Under the pieces are notes generated by a model. That model was not told where the DNA came from. It saw nothing but the letters and a program-made list of their open reading frames with translations, and ran no database searches. The translations under genes were made by a program, and so were the position numbers. A stretch of 64,000 nucleotides of DNA, from assembly GCA_020465985.1 (NCBI GenBank), contig JAANYP010004331.1, forward strand, positions 50,001-114,000, written 5' to 3'. Source of the DNA: Centrapalus pauciflorus. Lineage: Eukaryota > Streptophyta > Magnoliopsida > Asterales > Asteraceae. Numbering within the stretch: the first letter of the stretch is position 1; each line of letters opens with the position of its first letter. This document shows positions 1 to 12,240 of the stretch, piece by piece.

Positions 1-1760
<1,760 letters not shown>

Positions 1761-1766
1761 TCCAAT

Positions 1767-1805
1767 GAGAACTTTTGGGGAACCACATAAAACTTTTGTG
1801 CATTG
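1767..1805. repeat. Left member of a diverged inverted repeat pair flanking Copia-1
   Basis: Starts GAGAACTTTT and ends TTTTGTGCATTG. The reverse complement of 17343-17387 has the same order: AGAACTTTT, GGAACC, AACTTTTATGCATTG. The pair lies about 1.1 kb and 0.5 kb outside the two Copia-1 LTRs, and each member sits beside a TA-rich microsatellite. This suggests one older element that Copia-1 later split. Ends and target duplication are not defined. Confidence 0.45.
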
Positions 1806-2079
1806 TTTATTTCATTAAAAGTGCATAAGGGTATTTAATTTTAGAAAATTAAATATATGCATCATGTGGCGAGGATTGTGTACCCCCGGCTCAAGTTGAA
1901 CTGTAATGAATCGCAAGGAAAATATTTTGCATCATGCGGGAATGATTGTGCATCATGATCACTTGACGCATCACGCGGTTGGTCCGAGTCGAGTTGGCCC
2001 GAATGTCCAAATTTGTCTAAACTGTTTAGTCAAAATCAGTCTATTGTTTCATGTTTTACATAGAAATAAAAAATTAAAT

Positions 2080-2145
2080 TACTTAGCTGATGATCAAACT
2101 TAGAACCTCTAACAGTATAATGCCTTATCAATTGAGCTACAAGTC
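2080..2145 (-). repeat. tRNA-derived SINE-like head
   Basis: On the minus strand a box-A-like TAGCTCAATTGATAAGGC (2122-2139) is followed about 15 nt later by a box-B-like GGTTCTAAGTTTGATCA (2091-2107), the spacing and order of an internal Pol III promoter. There is no acceptor stem or full cloverleaf, so it is not a functional tRNA gene. A tRNA-derived SINE fragment is the likeliest reading. The 3' end was not found. Confidence 0.45.
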
Positions 2146-2230
2146 ATTTATTGTCAAACTTATTGAATTAGTTCTTTTGATAACAGACTTACTATTTAAT
2201 ATATTAACTTAAATTTACTCTTTAATATAT

Positions 2231-2713
2231 GGGTTAAAGTCGTAAAAATGCAACATAATTTTCACAATTTACCTAAATGACTAATTAACTTTTTTTTTAC
2301 CGAATGGTAGTTGTAATCCAAAATAACTTGTCGATATAGTACGTGTAACCAGTAACTATGTTGATATGACAGTTTTTACTGATTCAAATGACAACGTGAC
2401 AAGTTTTTAATGACATGATGCTTACGTGAATTTACCATATCAACATAGATACTAGTTACACGTACCATAGCGACAAGTTATTTTGGAGTACACCGTGGAT
2501 TTACGTGTAATTTAGAATATCCACATAAGCATATAGATCCTTTTCATGCCTCAAAAAACACAAATATAAGATTATTACCGGTAAAACCGGTGATCAAAAG
2601 TACCATCTCAACAATAAACTTTAAGTACAAGTATCAATGTGATAAAAAAAATAACTAGATTAGTCATTTGAGTAATTTCAGTAAAGTAACATACATTTGT
2701 ACGACTTTAACCC
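2231..2713. mobile_element. Foldback MITE, 483 bp
   Basis: Near-perfect terminal inverted repeats: the left end starts GGGTTAAAGTCGTAAAAATG and the right end reads ACGACTTTAACCC on the plus strand. A second internal inverted pair (about 2320-2385 with about 2430-2495) includes ATAACTTGTCG and ACGTGTAACYAGTA with complements, so the whole element can fold back. There is no coding capacity. The flanks share TTAATA (2222-2227 and 2714-2719), possibly part of a degraded target duplication. Confidence 0.75.
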
Positions 2714-2885
2714 TTAATAATATTAACTTAGGTAGGTTTTTTTAAATACAACTCTTTAAGAACCATGATACATCTCAACCTTCAACGTGTATCATAATGC
2801 ATTGTGTCCATTGTTCATCGTTCATTCAAACATCTAAACCTTTTACGTGTTAACAGTGCATCAAGTTGTTGCTGCTGCTATGCAT

Positions 2886-3177
2886 TGTGAAATACAGTTT
2901 CTTATCAATCAAACTACAATATCAAATGATCAAGAACAATAAACGGAATTAAAACTAACCGAATAATTATATTCAATGATGACAGATTCGATTATAGAGA
3001 GAATAAGATCTTCGTGAACAGTGACCCCTTTCTCTGAATTCTATGCGTGCAAAATAACTGTCAGATCTATATTATTTTGAAAGTCAAAGCACTATTATAT
3101 ACATTTTTCACAACTATCAACTAATTACAAAATAGACCCTATACTTTGTATTCCATCAACCAAAATACATTCCAACA
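2886..3177 (-). repeat. Copia-1 3' LTR
   Basis: 292 bp, matching 16566-16857 at all but five positions that I could count. On the minus strand it begins TGTTGGAATG, directly after the polypurine tract. It carries a short TATA-like TATATAAT, as does the other LTR. Confidence 0.93.
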
Positions 3178-3194
3178 TTCTCCCCCTTTGATGG
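3178..3194 (-). promoter_or_regulatory. Copia-1 polypurine tract
   Basis: The minus strand reads CCATCAAAGGGGGAGAA immediately before the LTR. This is the expected plus-strand DNA primer at the inner edge of the 3' LTR. Confidence 0.85.
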
Positions 3195-3208
3195 AAAATG
3201 CAAAGTCT

Positions 3209-6200
3209 TCAAGTAGACAATCCAAGCTTATGCTCAAATCTTCCGATGCTCTTTCGGTCTGAGAGCCTCCATTCAATCTTTGATATGAACTCCACCATCA
3301 GTCTTCTATCATTAACAGATAAAGGACCTCTCTTAGTTTTTCTCTTTCTATCCGAAGCCAGCTTTCCCTTCAAACCATTCAACACTTTATGTAGTGTACC
3401 ATCTGAAAACTTGTTGAGTTCAACACTCCTCATCGCTCTTAGCTTTCTGTTTCTGTCTTTGTACATTACCGCAGGATGCTTCACCATGATGACTTGAAAT
3501 TCTTTTAATTCTCCAGCAAACTTGATATCTCTATTTGGAGCTGTGATGTTAATCTTTCTCATCCCTCGTTCCACACCTATCTGTAGATCTTGCACTGACA
3601 TCAATACCAGTTTGGTATGCATGAAGTGGAAAATTGTCTTTAATGCAAATCTGCAGTGCTCATTTCTCTTGTTTCAGCACAACTCATCAAATAAGTCTTC
3701 AATGTCGACCAAGTGCATATTAAACATATCTACTTCAGTGAACGTATATGTATTGCCATCAGCTCTCGTGACAGTGAATGTAGGATAGAAGATCTGAACG
3801 AATCGATCTTTTTCAATTTTGATTAAATCCACTATCCTGAACTCACTCTTTATTTTATCAACTTCTTGTGTCTTGTTTCTCAGAAAACTGGCATAATTGA
3901 CAAGATTTGGCATGTTTGGCTCCAGAACCCTAAACAACTTAAGAAACGAACAAGGAGCTTGTTTCTTACAGAAAATTCTTTTCTCCAAGATGTCTTCAAG
4001 ATAAGGCAATTTGTTCCTTTTCTTAATGAAATCTGTTGACTGTTTTGCAGATAACTCAAACTTTAACTTTCTTCATACTTATTTCATCCTTGTTCAACAA
4101 CGTGAGCATATCTCTTATCTTCCTTTGTACCACCTGTTGAGCTTCGAATCTAAGTTGGTGTTGATTCTGCGACTCATCCGCAAGAATATACTCATTAAAG
4201 AATCTTTCCATAACCTCCACTTCATTCACCTCTACTCTTTCTGGAACAACCACATTTTCTATCGGAAACTCTTCAACTTCCTCTTTCACTTGAATAACAA
4301 CCTCAGGCTTCTCAACCGTCGGTGTCGGTATAGACTCTTTCAAAATTTCTTGAACTAACTCCTCTTCTTCCTCTATCCTCTCAGCTTGAAAATCACTATC
4401 AGTCAAAGTAATAAAATCATCATCTTTGATATCTCAACATACTCTTCTCTCTCTCCTTCAGTTTCTACTCCTTGAATCATCAACATCTTATCCTGAACCG
4501 CTTGATTGTCATCAGCCGAATCATTATATTCTTCAAAGTTGTAGATATCTGACTGAATGTCCAAAGGAATTGGAACATCTTCATGAAGAATCAATCCCAG
4601 CTCACTTTGTACATCAGCAGGTTCTTTTGAGCTCCCTGCTTCCTTTTCTCTCACCTCTGCTTCCTTTTCAGGGTATGTAATCATTAAAAGTCCAGGTGTA
4701 GGCTCAGCAAGCTTCCTCCTCTTCTCCCCCTCATGAGGAGCATCATCGGAGTCTTCCTCATGCTCGTCATGTTTCCGTTTAGATGATGAAGCTTGCGCCT
4801 TACATGTCTCCTCTACCGCCGCTACCCTCTCTGATAGATTACCTAGAGCAGTAATCACTGTACTTTCCAAACTTATCATTCTCTCTCTCATTTCGTCAAA
4901 TTGTTCAAAAACAAAATCTTTCAGTTCTTCCCTCAATTCATCTATGGCTTGATGTGGATCAGACTGCTTGACAGATTCTTCAGCCACTGACTTACCCTTC
5001 AAAAACTTATGAATGTTGGACATTTGTGCCATCACTTCAGATAGCTGAGCAGAGACATGACTGTTCACTCCTGCAACAGCTGCATTCAAGGCTTGGTTTA
5101 GTGACGACTCGGTTACAAAAGGGGAAAGATTCTCCACTGGGTCACTCAGACTTCCAGTTGTCACAACAGTTGAACTTGAGAAAAGAACTTCTGCGTGGCC
5201 AGTACTTAGAGTTGGCATTATTGTCGCTCTAACTGGACTTCCACCCTCTTCAAGCGACGGAGTAACAAATGCTTCCGTAGCTGAGGATGTTCCGGTGGGA
5301 ACACGAAGTTCAACCACACTTACTTCAACAGATGAAGTTGACTCAAGTTTCCTAATCTGTATTTGTTCTAGACTCTGTGTTTGAATAGAAGTTGTACACT
5401 CGGGCAGATGTGTACTCATTTCAGTATCCACCAAGTCCAAATGACTATCGGATAGAAGTTGTGTTTCATCCCGATGCTGAATTGAAACAGTCTCCTGTTG
5501 AGAGGAGACTGAGTGGATGGTTGGCTGTGCACTTGTCAGTGGGATACTGACCTCTTCAATGCCAAATCCTAGAGGGGAGCTAACAGCAGATGTGGGTAAT
5601 TCCCGTCTTTCTAGGTTAAGTACTTCCCTCATACTCTCTTGAGCAATATGTACAACATCCATCAAAGCAGCTCCTCCCGCATTATGATCATCACCATCAT
5701 CATCATCATCATTTCCTTCCTCTTCTCCCTCTTGTATATTCGATAGGGTATGTTCAGAATCTGAACTACCAGCCTCTTCCTCACCACCCCTCACTACTTC
5801 TACTCCCTCACTCACTTGCAGGCTTCCCTGAACGTCAGCCCCTTGCCGAGGTTCCTCTCTCCCTATCACTCCTTGGGTAAGAGAACCCGGTTCTTGCGTC
5901 TCTATTGGAGCATGGTCTATCCTATATATCTTCACATTCTCACTTTCCGGATCTGCATATTTCAACAAAGATTCTGGAATCGGCATTATATTTGCATTGG
6001 GAGAATCTGGCACCTCATGTAAACTCATCATTACGTAGTCTGGACATCTTTGTGAGTTTGCTCGCTTTGGTATATTCTCATTGGCTCGGAGGATCCCTCG
6101 GATTAAAATCTATATGAACCTCTGAAGCGGAACAAATTTTCTCGATCTGTTTGTTGTCTTAGCAAGCACAATCTCTTTGAGGTCTTCCATATGCATTGTG

Positions 6201-6894
6201 CATAGTCATAATGTTTATTAAACGCAATTCCATGGAAGATCCTTAGACAGTGAATGTTGCACCTGTCTATTCCTGTATGTTTTGACGTCATGCACCTATT
6301 GATGATACCGAATAACGTGTACCATTCTCCATTTAAGCCATTGCAATGAAACTTGGAGCTCTTAGGAAGTGGCTTCGAATAACCCAAGCATATGAGATCA
6401 TGTACTAGCTCCTCATCTGACACAAAATCTTCAAAATCTGCCAACTCTAGGAAGTTAACTGTGTCAATTCGTCTTGGTAGAAACAAGTTGTGACGAAGTC
6501 TAGCTGGAGTAATCTTGGATTTATATTGATCAATGATAACTTTGAAATGGCGGTTACCATCTGCTGGAACAAATTTGACAGTGTGCCAAAATTGTTGAAG
6601 CTATACTTGTGGGATTGAAGGTTTATATTGGAGCAGATATCCCAAAGGATGGCCTTTGAGAATATCTACTATTATGGGGTGACTGACTTTAATGACTTTT
6701 GTATCCAAACGATGGTTATTGTCTTTGAAAGGCAGGCAATGTTTGGGTTTTACCAGCTGATTGTCTGGTATGATGGTTGAAGGTGAAGGTCTTGCAACTG
6801 AGGCAGAACGGACTGGTTTGGATACGAGTGTATGGTTTGAAGATGAATGGGAATCGGAAGAATTGGAATTATGGGAATGACTTGGAGATGCCAT
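3209..6894 (-). pseudogene. Copia-1 ORF3, broken third ORF downstream of RNase H
   Basis: Function unknown. The start is set at ATG 6894, just after a good 3' splice site (see the intron entry). The N-terminus is Ser/His/Asn-rich, then comes a module with HPLGYLLQYKPSIPQV, a stop (TAG, 6601-6603) and LQQFWHTV. The FW pair and its surroundings match the ORF3 N-termini of Copia-2 and Copia-3. The TAG replaces what is probably a Tyr codon, and the frame then continues open to about 6150. A middle part (4403-6031, 542 codons) is acidic, Ser/Thr/Glu-rich and partly coiled-coil-like. The C-terminal part (3209-4406) holds VQDLQIGVERGMRKINITAP and DGTLHKVL, a block I recall from plant Copia downstream ORFs. 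Breaks: the TAG, frameshifts near 6150, 4405 and 4040, and a stop near 3671. I see no signal peptide or membrane segment, so it is not envelope-like by sequence. Confidence 0.75.
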
Positions 6895-6901
6895 TTGTAA
6901 C

Positions 6902-8168
6902 CTGTACAAAAATAATAAACATGTTAGACAATGCAGGTAAACAAATGAAATCATTCAAAGTAGAAAAATATAACATTTTATCAGAAATTATAAAAATTTG
7001 TGATTTTCTGTTTAAGGCATCGGGATTATAGACAATAATGAAATATTATTGACAGGATTCCAGAGTCAATCGTTCAGAGACCAATGTTAGAAAAACACAA
7101 ATTTATAACAATTTCTTGAAAAGATGTCACATTTTTCTTAAATCATTAAAAATCCAACACTTAGTAAAAAAGTTAATAGAAACTCGAATGAAATTGTTTG
7201 TTTCTCGAATGACTCTTGAAACAACTCGAATGAACCTAGACATCAACTCGAATGAAACATAATAATTCTCGATTAAGTCATGATGTTTCTCAAATGAGAC
7301 TTGATTCAACTCTAATTACACTTGGATTAAACTCGAATAGAACATGAAAGTTCTCGAATGATCAATTAGTCCAACTCGAATGAAGTATACTAAGACTCGA
7401 ATGAAATGTGTGACCAACTCGATTAAAGCCTAACACAAACTCACATGAAACAAAATCATTTTCAGTTATATTGAACAAACTCGAATGAAACTTAAGGTCT
7501 CTCGGGCGATGTATCAATCGAGACTCATGTTCTGAAATTTTCTAAGTGTCAATCTGATCAACTCGAGTAACAAATAGATTTTTCTCGATTAAAGTGACTG
7601 TTAACTCGAATGACACTTAGACTTTCTCGATTAACATTTTAGTCAACTCGAATGACACTCAGACTTTCTCGATTAACATATTTGTCAACTCGAATGACAC
7701 TAACTGTTTTCTCGAATGTACCTTTGATCGAGAAAATGTTCTTGAAAATATTTTTCAAATATACTTACACTGATTTTCCAAAAATTGATTTCAGGGACTT
7801 TTTCATTGATTAAAAACTTGTGTCCCTTTTGAAAATCAATTTTAAACAATTTTGTTTTACTGAACTTTGATTAAAAACAACATTAAAGTTGTTAAAAATT
7901 CAAATTTCAGAAACATGAAGAACACGAAGGTTTTTGAAACTAAAATCCAATTTTCTGTTTGTGTGGTTTGATTTGAACCATGAAATTACAGATTCATGTT
8001 CACATTCATAAACCGAAACATACCACACATTTAATTTCATTTTAGTGAACAAAAATTACAAATCACCATGAATACTCAAAATACGAAAACACGAACACAT
8101 TCACATATAGATGCTGATATTGAAATAAACGATGTAAAAACACAAGAAACAACAAAAAATTTACTCAC
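6902..8168 (-). other. Probable leader intron of Copia-1 ORF3
   Basis: On the minus strand a near-consensus donor GTGAGTAAAT starts at 8168, and a pyrimidine-rich acceptor ATTTTTGTACAG ends at 6902, only 7 nt before the ORF3 ATG. The 1,267-nt interval has no useful ORF and contains the CTCGAATGA array. Splicing would join a leader exon directly to the ORF3 start. There is no RNA evidence, so this is inference from splice-site quality and position. Confidence 0.6.
7170..7745. repeat. Short-motif array A: about 22 copies of AACTCGAATGA at about 21-nt spacing
   Basis: Degenerate direct repeats, typically AACTCGAATGA alternating with CTCGATTAA or TTCTCGAATGA, repeat about every 20-23 nt over about 570 bp. 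Between the cores the sequence drifts, so conservation is focused on the motif and its spacing. It lies inside the proposed ORF3 leader intron. The same motif forms array B (15620-16190) in the gag leader of this element. Confidence 0.9.
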
Positions 8169-8316
8169 AATTAGATGAAAGTATTTCTTGCTTCCAGTCG
8201 ATGAGATTTGGGTTTTTTTTAGTTTACTTAATGGTGAAGGAAACTTGTTGTAGAAGACGGTGAATAGTGCTGAGATTTTGAAAAGTTTAATTTGAATTTC
8301 GAAATTCAACTTTATA
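8169..8316 (-). promoter_or_regulatory. Putative ORF3 promoter and leader exon, Copia-1
   Basis: On the minus strand a TATA box TATAAAG (8310-8316) is followed by about 110-140 nt of C/T/A-rich untranslated-leader-like sequence containing CACCGTCTTCTACAAC and CCCAAATCTCATCG. This ends at a strong 5' splice site at 8168/8169. The arrangement is that of an independent Pol II transcription unit for ORF3. The transcription start is inferred at about 8280. Confidence 0.5.
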
Positions 8317-8439
8317 GTTGGATTTCAAAATTTCAAATTATCCATTACCCGACCCATATTTAAATTTTAACTGTGATAAAACCGGCCCACATTCACCCAA
8401 GAGAATCCCATTTATTTAAACCCAATATCTTTTTACTAA

Positions 8440-8637
8440 CAACACAAGAATTAAACAACAAAAAAATTTCTGATTTTCAAAAAAAAATTAAAATACAGAA
8501 TTAAAGAAAAGACAAAACAACAAAGAAAATCGAAAATTCACACAATTAAAGAAAAACAAAAACAAAACAAACAAAAAAAAAATAACAAAAAAAAAAAAAA
8601 AGATTAAACACCCAAAAAAATTTAAAAATATTAAAAT
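8440..8637. other. A-rich spacer downstream of Copia-1 RNase H
   Basis: Long runs of A with scattered C, without repeats or ORFs that I can interpret. It separates the polypurine-like cluster from the ORF3 promoter region. Confidence 0.6.
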
Positions 8638-8771
8638 GCTCCCCCTTTAATTTCTGAATGCTGCTCCCCCTCAAATTTATCTATTTCTCAACTCAGCTCC
8701 CCCTACAAAATATCAGAAAAATTTTATCAGATTTTCTCAAAATCAGATAAATTCATTTTCTGCTCCCCCTG
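8638..8771 (-). promoter_or_regulatory. Cluster of four internal polypurine-tract-like motifs
   Basis: GCTCCCCCT occurs four times on the plus strand (8639-8647, 8663-8671, 8696-8704, 8762-8770), reading AGGGGGAGC on the element's sense strand. The core matches the true polypurine tract next to the 3' LTR. They lie just after the end of RNase H and before ORF3. They could be internal plus-strand priming sites or remnants of a duplicated tract. Confidence 0.6.
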
Positions 8772-8905
8772 CACATGACAATCCAGATCTTGTTAAATTC
8801 CAAAAAATTTGAACTTTTAAAATTCAAGAATTTAACATCAGATTAGAATCAATTAAAAAAATGTAAATTTAAAATTATAAATTGAAACTACTGAATTATT
8901 AAATC

Positions 8906-10421
8906 TTAACGATTCAACATACCCAATTTGTATACCAAAAAATTAAACCTTTTTTCATCTAACGCTTTGGTAAACAAATCAGCTAGTTGATATTCAGTAG
9001 GAACAAAATATAAATCTATATTTCCATTTTCAACATGATCCTTTATAAAGTGGTACCGAATGTCTGTGTTTTGTTTTTTAATGTTGCACTGAATTTGATG
9101 CAATAACTATTGCGCTCTGAGAATCACAGTAGATAGGTTTTTTCTGTGGTGTAAACCCGTAATCTCGCAGTTGGCTTTTCATCCACAACACCTGAGAACA
9201 GCATGATGAAACAGCAACGTATTCTGCTTCAGCCGTAGACAATGAAACGCAGTGTTGTTTATTGGATGATCAGCATACAGGTTTGTCACCTAAGAATTGT
9301 ACTGCACCAGACATACTTTTTCTGTCCATCTTATCACCTGCATGATCAGCGTCAGAAAAAGCAGTTAGATTGAATGAAGATTCTCTGGGATACCACAAAC
9401 CAAGGTTTGCGGTTCCCTTGAGATATCTTAAAATTCTTTTTGCAGCTGTTAAATGTGATTCTTTTGGATTCGCCTGATATCTAGCACACACACATGTAGC
9501 AAACATAATATCCGGTCTACTGGTTGTTAAATACATTAATGACCCAATTATACCTCGATAACGAGTCACATCTACAGGTTTCCCCGATATGTCCTCATCG
9601 AGTTTTGACTTTGAATCCGGAGCCATGGGAGTTTTCATAGGAGTACTGTTAACCATGTTAAATTTCTTTAACATGTCTTGTATATATTTTGACTGATTAT
9701 TAAAAATACCATCAGCCAATTGTTTAACTTGTAAACCTAAGAAAAAATTTATTTCTCCCATCATGCTCATTTCAAATTTTTGGGACATTAAAAATGCGAA
9801 TTTCTTACAAAATTCAGGATTTGTAGACCCAAATATTATGTCATCTACATATATTTGTATTACTATAATATCCGGCCCGTGACGTTTTATAAACAGGGTT
9901 GTGTCAACTGCACCTTTGTTGAATCCACATTTCAACAGATATGTTGAAAGTGCATCATACCAAGCACGCGGTGCTTGTTTAAGGCCATACAGTGACTTGT
10001 CTAAAATATATACATGATCAGGTTTCGAAGGATCAGTGAAGCCTTCGGGATGATATGTATATACTTCATCGGTTAATTCTCGGTTTAAAAACGCAGTTTT
10101 AACATCCATTTGATAAACTGTAAAGTTTTTATGAGCGGCAAAAGCTAAAAACATTCTAATAGCTTCTATTCGAGCAACAGGTGCAAAAGTCTCATCGTAG
10201 TCAATCCCTTCTTGTTGACTATATCCTTTGGCAACGAGTCGAGCTTTATTGCGAATGATTACTCCATGTTCGTCCTTCTTGTTTTTAAAGATCCACTTCG
10301 TGCCAATGATGGATCTGTCTTTAGGGCGCTCAACAGGTCTCCAGACCTTTAACCGTTCGAATTGATTCAGTTCTTCTTGCATCGCAACAATCCAATCAGC
10401 GTCCAGAATTGCTTCTTTCAC
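8906..10421 (-). pseudogene. Copia-1 reverse transcriptase and RNase H
   Basis: The main part (9270-10421, 383 codons) is a Copia RT with GTKWIFKNKKDE, YDETFAPVARIEAIR, the QMDVKTAFLN block, YGLKQAPRAWYD and an intact YVDD active site (QIYVDDIIFGSTN). The start of the RNase H region follows (LTAFSDADHAG). A stop after GDKPVC ends the frame near 9270. The RNase H remainder resumes and ends at 8906 with DIRYHFIKDHVENG, QLADLFTKALDEKRF and a C-terminal KLGMLNR. The polymerase core looks functional, but the polyprotein is interrupted. Confidence 0.9.
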
Positions 10422-10468
10422 ATTCTTAGGCTCTATTTTGCTTAGAAAATTTGAAAATAGGCACTCGT

Positions 10469-10990
10469 TTATTGTGGCTCTTCTGGTTTGGACTGAAGCA
10501 GATGGATCACCAATAATGTTTCTATTGGGTGATTTCTAGTCCACTTGAAACTATGTGGAAACGGTTCGATGTGGTCTTGATTGGGATTACGGTCTAAATA
10601 TGTAGGACGTGGGATTGCTTCAGATGTAGTTGGTAGGATATCTGGGTTAGGAGCTTCTGAATGTTCGGATGTTAAATGGGTTTCAGAAGATTCTGGAGGT
10701 TCAATGGGTTGTGCACTTTCAGTTGGCAAGTGCACATCTGTTGTTGAGGCTTCTCCAGTTTCTTCTGATACTTGTTGATGAGAATGATCAGAGACTACGA
10801 CGGGATCTTCAGTAATCCTGTCAGACACCAAATTTAGAACATTAGTTTTGGGCTTCTCAAAGTAGTCTTCATAAAAATTCTCAAACAATTTATGTAATTC
10901 AAAATTTTCAGCATTGTGTTCAGGTGACTCCATTGAAGTCTGCTTGTTAGGTTTGGGTTCTGAACTGGTATGTTCAGAACCCATTACCAC
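10469..10990 (-). pseudogene. Copia-1 pol linker between integrase and RT
   Basis: A 173-codon open stretch rich in Glu, Ser, Pro and Thr, without recognisable motifs, located where Copia polyproteins carry the variable integrase C-terminal to RT linker. The 10991-11101 stretch still reads as the post-integrase block (GYSKES, VYNKR) in a shifted frame. Confidence 0.7.
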
Positions 10991-11101
10991 TCCTTCATCA
11001 AATTTGATGTTGACGCTCTCGTTGACTGTCTTGGTTCGCTTGTTGTAGACACGGAAAGCGACTGACTCTTTTGAATAGCCTATGAATATACCTTCATTTG
11101 C

Positions 11102-11749
11102 CTATTGATTAAACTTTCCAAGGTTGTCTTTGTCATTTAGAATGAAACATCTGCATCCAAAGACATGGAAAAATTTTATATTAGGTATCTGTTTATTTAT
11201 TAATTCATAAGGAGTCTTTCCGAATCTTTTATTGATGATTGAACGATTCTGTGTGAAACAAGCTGTTGCAACTGCTTCAGCCCATAAGAGTAACGGTAGA
11301 TTTGAATACGCCAACATCGTCCTAGCTGATTCCGCTAGTGTCCGATTTCTTCGTTCAACAACACCTTTCTGTTGTGGAGTTCTAGCAGCTGAAAACTGAT
11401 GTGTGATTCCTACAGAATTCAGAAATGATTCAAGTGATTTGTTCTTGAATTCTGTTCCGTTATCTGAGCGGATTGACTGAATTGTAAGTTGCAGCTTCAC
11501 TTGAATTTTCTGGATGAAGTCTATGATGATTTCGGTAGCATCTGATTTGGATCTCAGGAAAAAAACCCATGTGTACCGTGAATAGTCATCAACTATAACC
11601 AATACATATCTTTTCTTATTAGTGCTTTGTTCTGTCATTGGTCCACACAGATCCATATAAAGCAATTCTAGTGCTCTCGTTGAAGAGTGTTCGGATTTGG
11701 ATTTGTGTGAAGCTCTGGTCATCTTTCCTTTTTCACATGCGGCACACAA
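11102..11749 (-). pseudogene. Copia-1 integrase core
   Basis: This segment has CAACEKGKMTRASHK from the end of the zinc-binding region, then the catalytic core with all three acidic residues visible: LLYMDLCGPM (first Asp), IRSDNGTEF (second Asp) and GVVERRNRT (Glu). WAEAVATACFTQNRS, KTPYELI and HVFGCRCF follow, as usual in plant Copia integrases. The reading stops at FNQ (11102). The open stretch is bounded by a stop or frameshift on each side. Confidence 0.9.
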
Positions 11750-11848
11750 CTGCTCCTTTTGGAATTTTAGAGTTGGTAGCCCTTTAACTGACCCGCCTTT
11801 TGCTAGGTTGGTTAATTCATTGAAGTTCAGATGTGAAAGGCGACGATG

Positions 11849-12240
11849 TCATAGCCATGCTGTTTTAGATGTAGCTTTTGACAGTAAGCAGACATCCTTC
11901 TTCAGATTAACAAAGGCTAAGTCAATGGAGTACAGATTGGTTTTCCTATTTCCTGCCAGTATTTCTTTAGCTTCCTCGGATCTGATGCTGCACCGATTGG
12001 CTTTGAAGTTGAAATCCAATCCTTTATCACACAGCTGTCCAATGCTAAATAAATTATGTCCAAGACCATCAACGTAGAAAACCTTCTGAATGGTAATTTT
12101 GTCGTATGCGAGACTCCCGTATCCTTTGATCGGACAAAACTGATCATTTCCAAATCTTACCGTTCCACAGAACTTTTCTACAAAGTTCATGAGTGTGTCT
12201 CTTTGTCCGGAGTGAAGATACCATACATGATTTACCTATA
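11849..12240 (-). pseudogene. Copia-1 protease and GAG-pre-integrase region
   Basis: Reading minus strand from about 12235, the protease start is VWYLHSG, where Copia proteases have LDSG. The catalytic Asp is replaced by His (CAC). The next residues are also shortened compared with the usual cysteine-His-Met stretch. FCGTVRFGNDQF, KGYGSL, VFYVDGLGHNLFSIGQLCD and a GAG-pre-integrase segment (NLYSIDLAFV) follow. The active-site change alone should abolish proteolysis. The frame is broken at about 11849. Confidence 0.85.

Noticed and set aside
2080..2145. Functional tRNA gene
   Set aside because: Only box-A- and box-B-like parts. No acceptor or anticodon stem can be drawn. Kept as SINE-like.
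7170..7745. CRISPR array
   Set aside because: Repeats are short and degenerate, spacers are about 10 nt and similar to each other, and the context is a plant retrotransposon.
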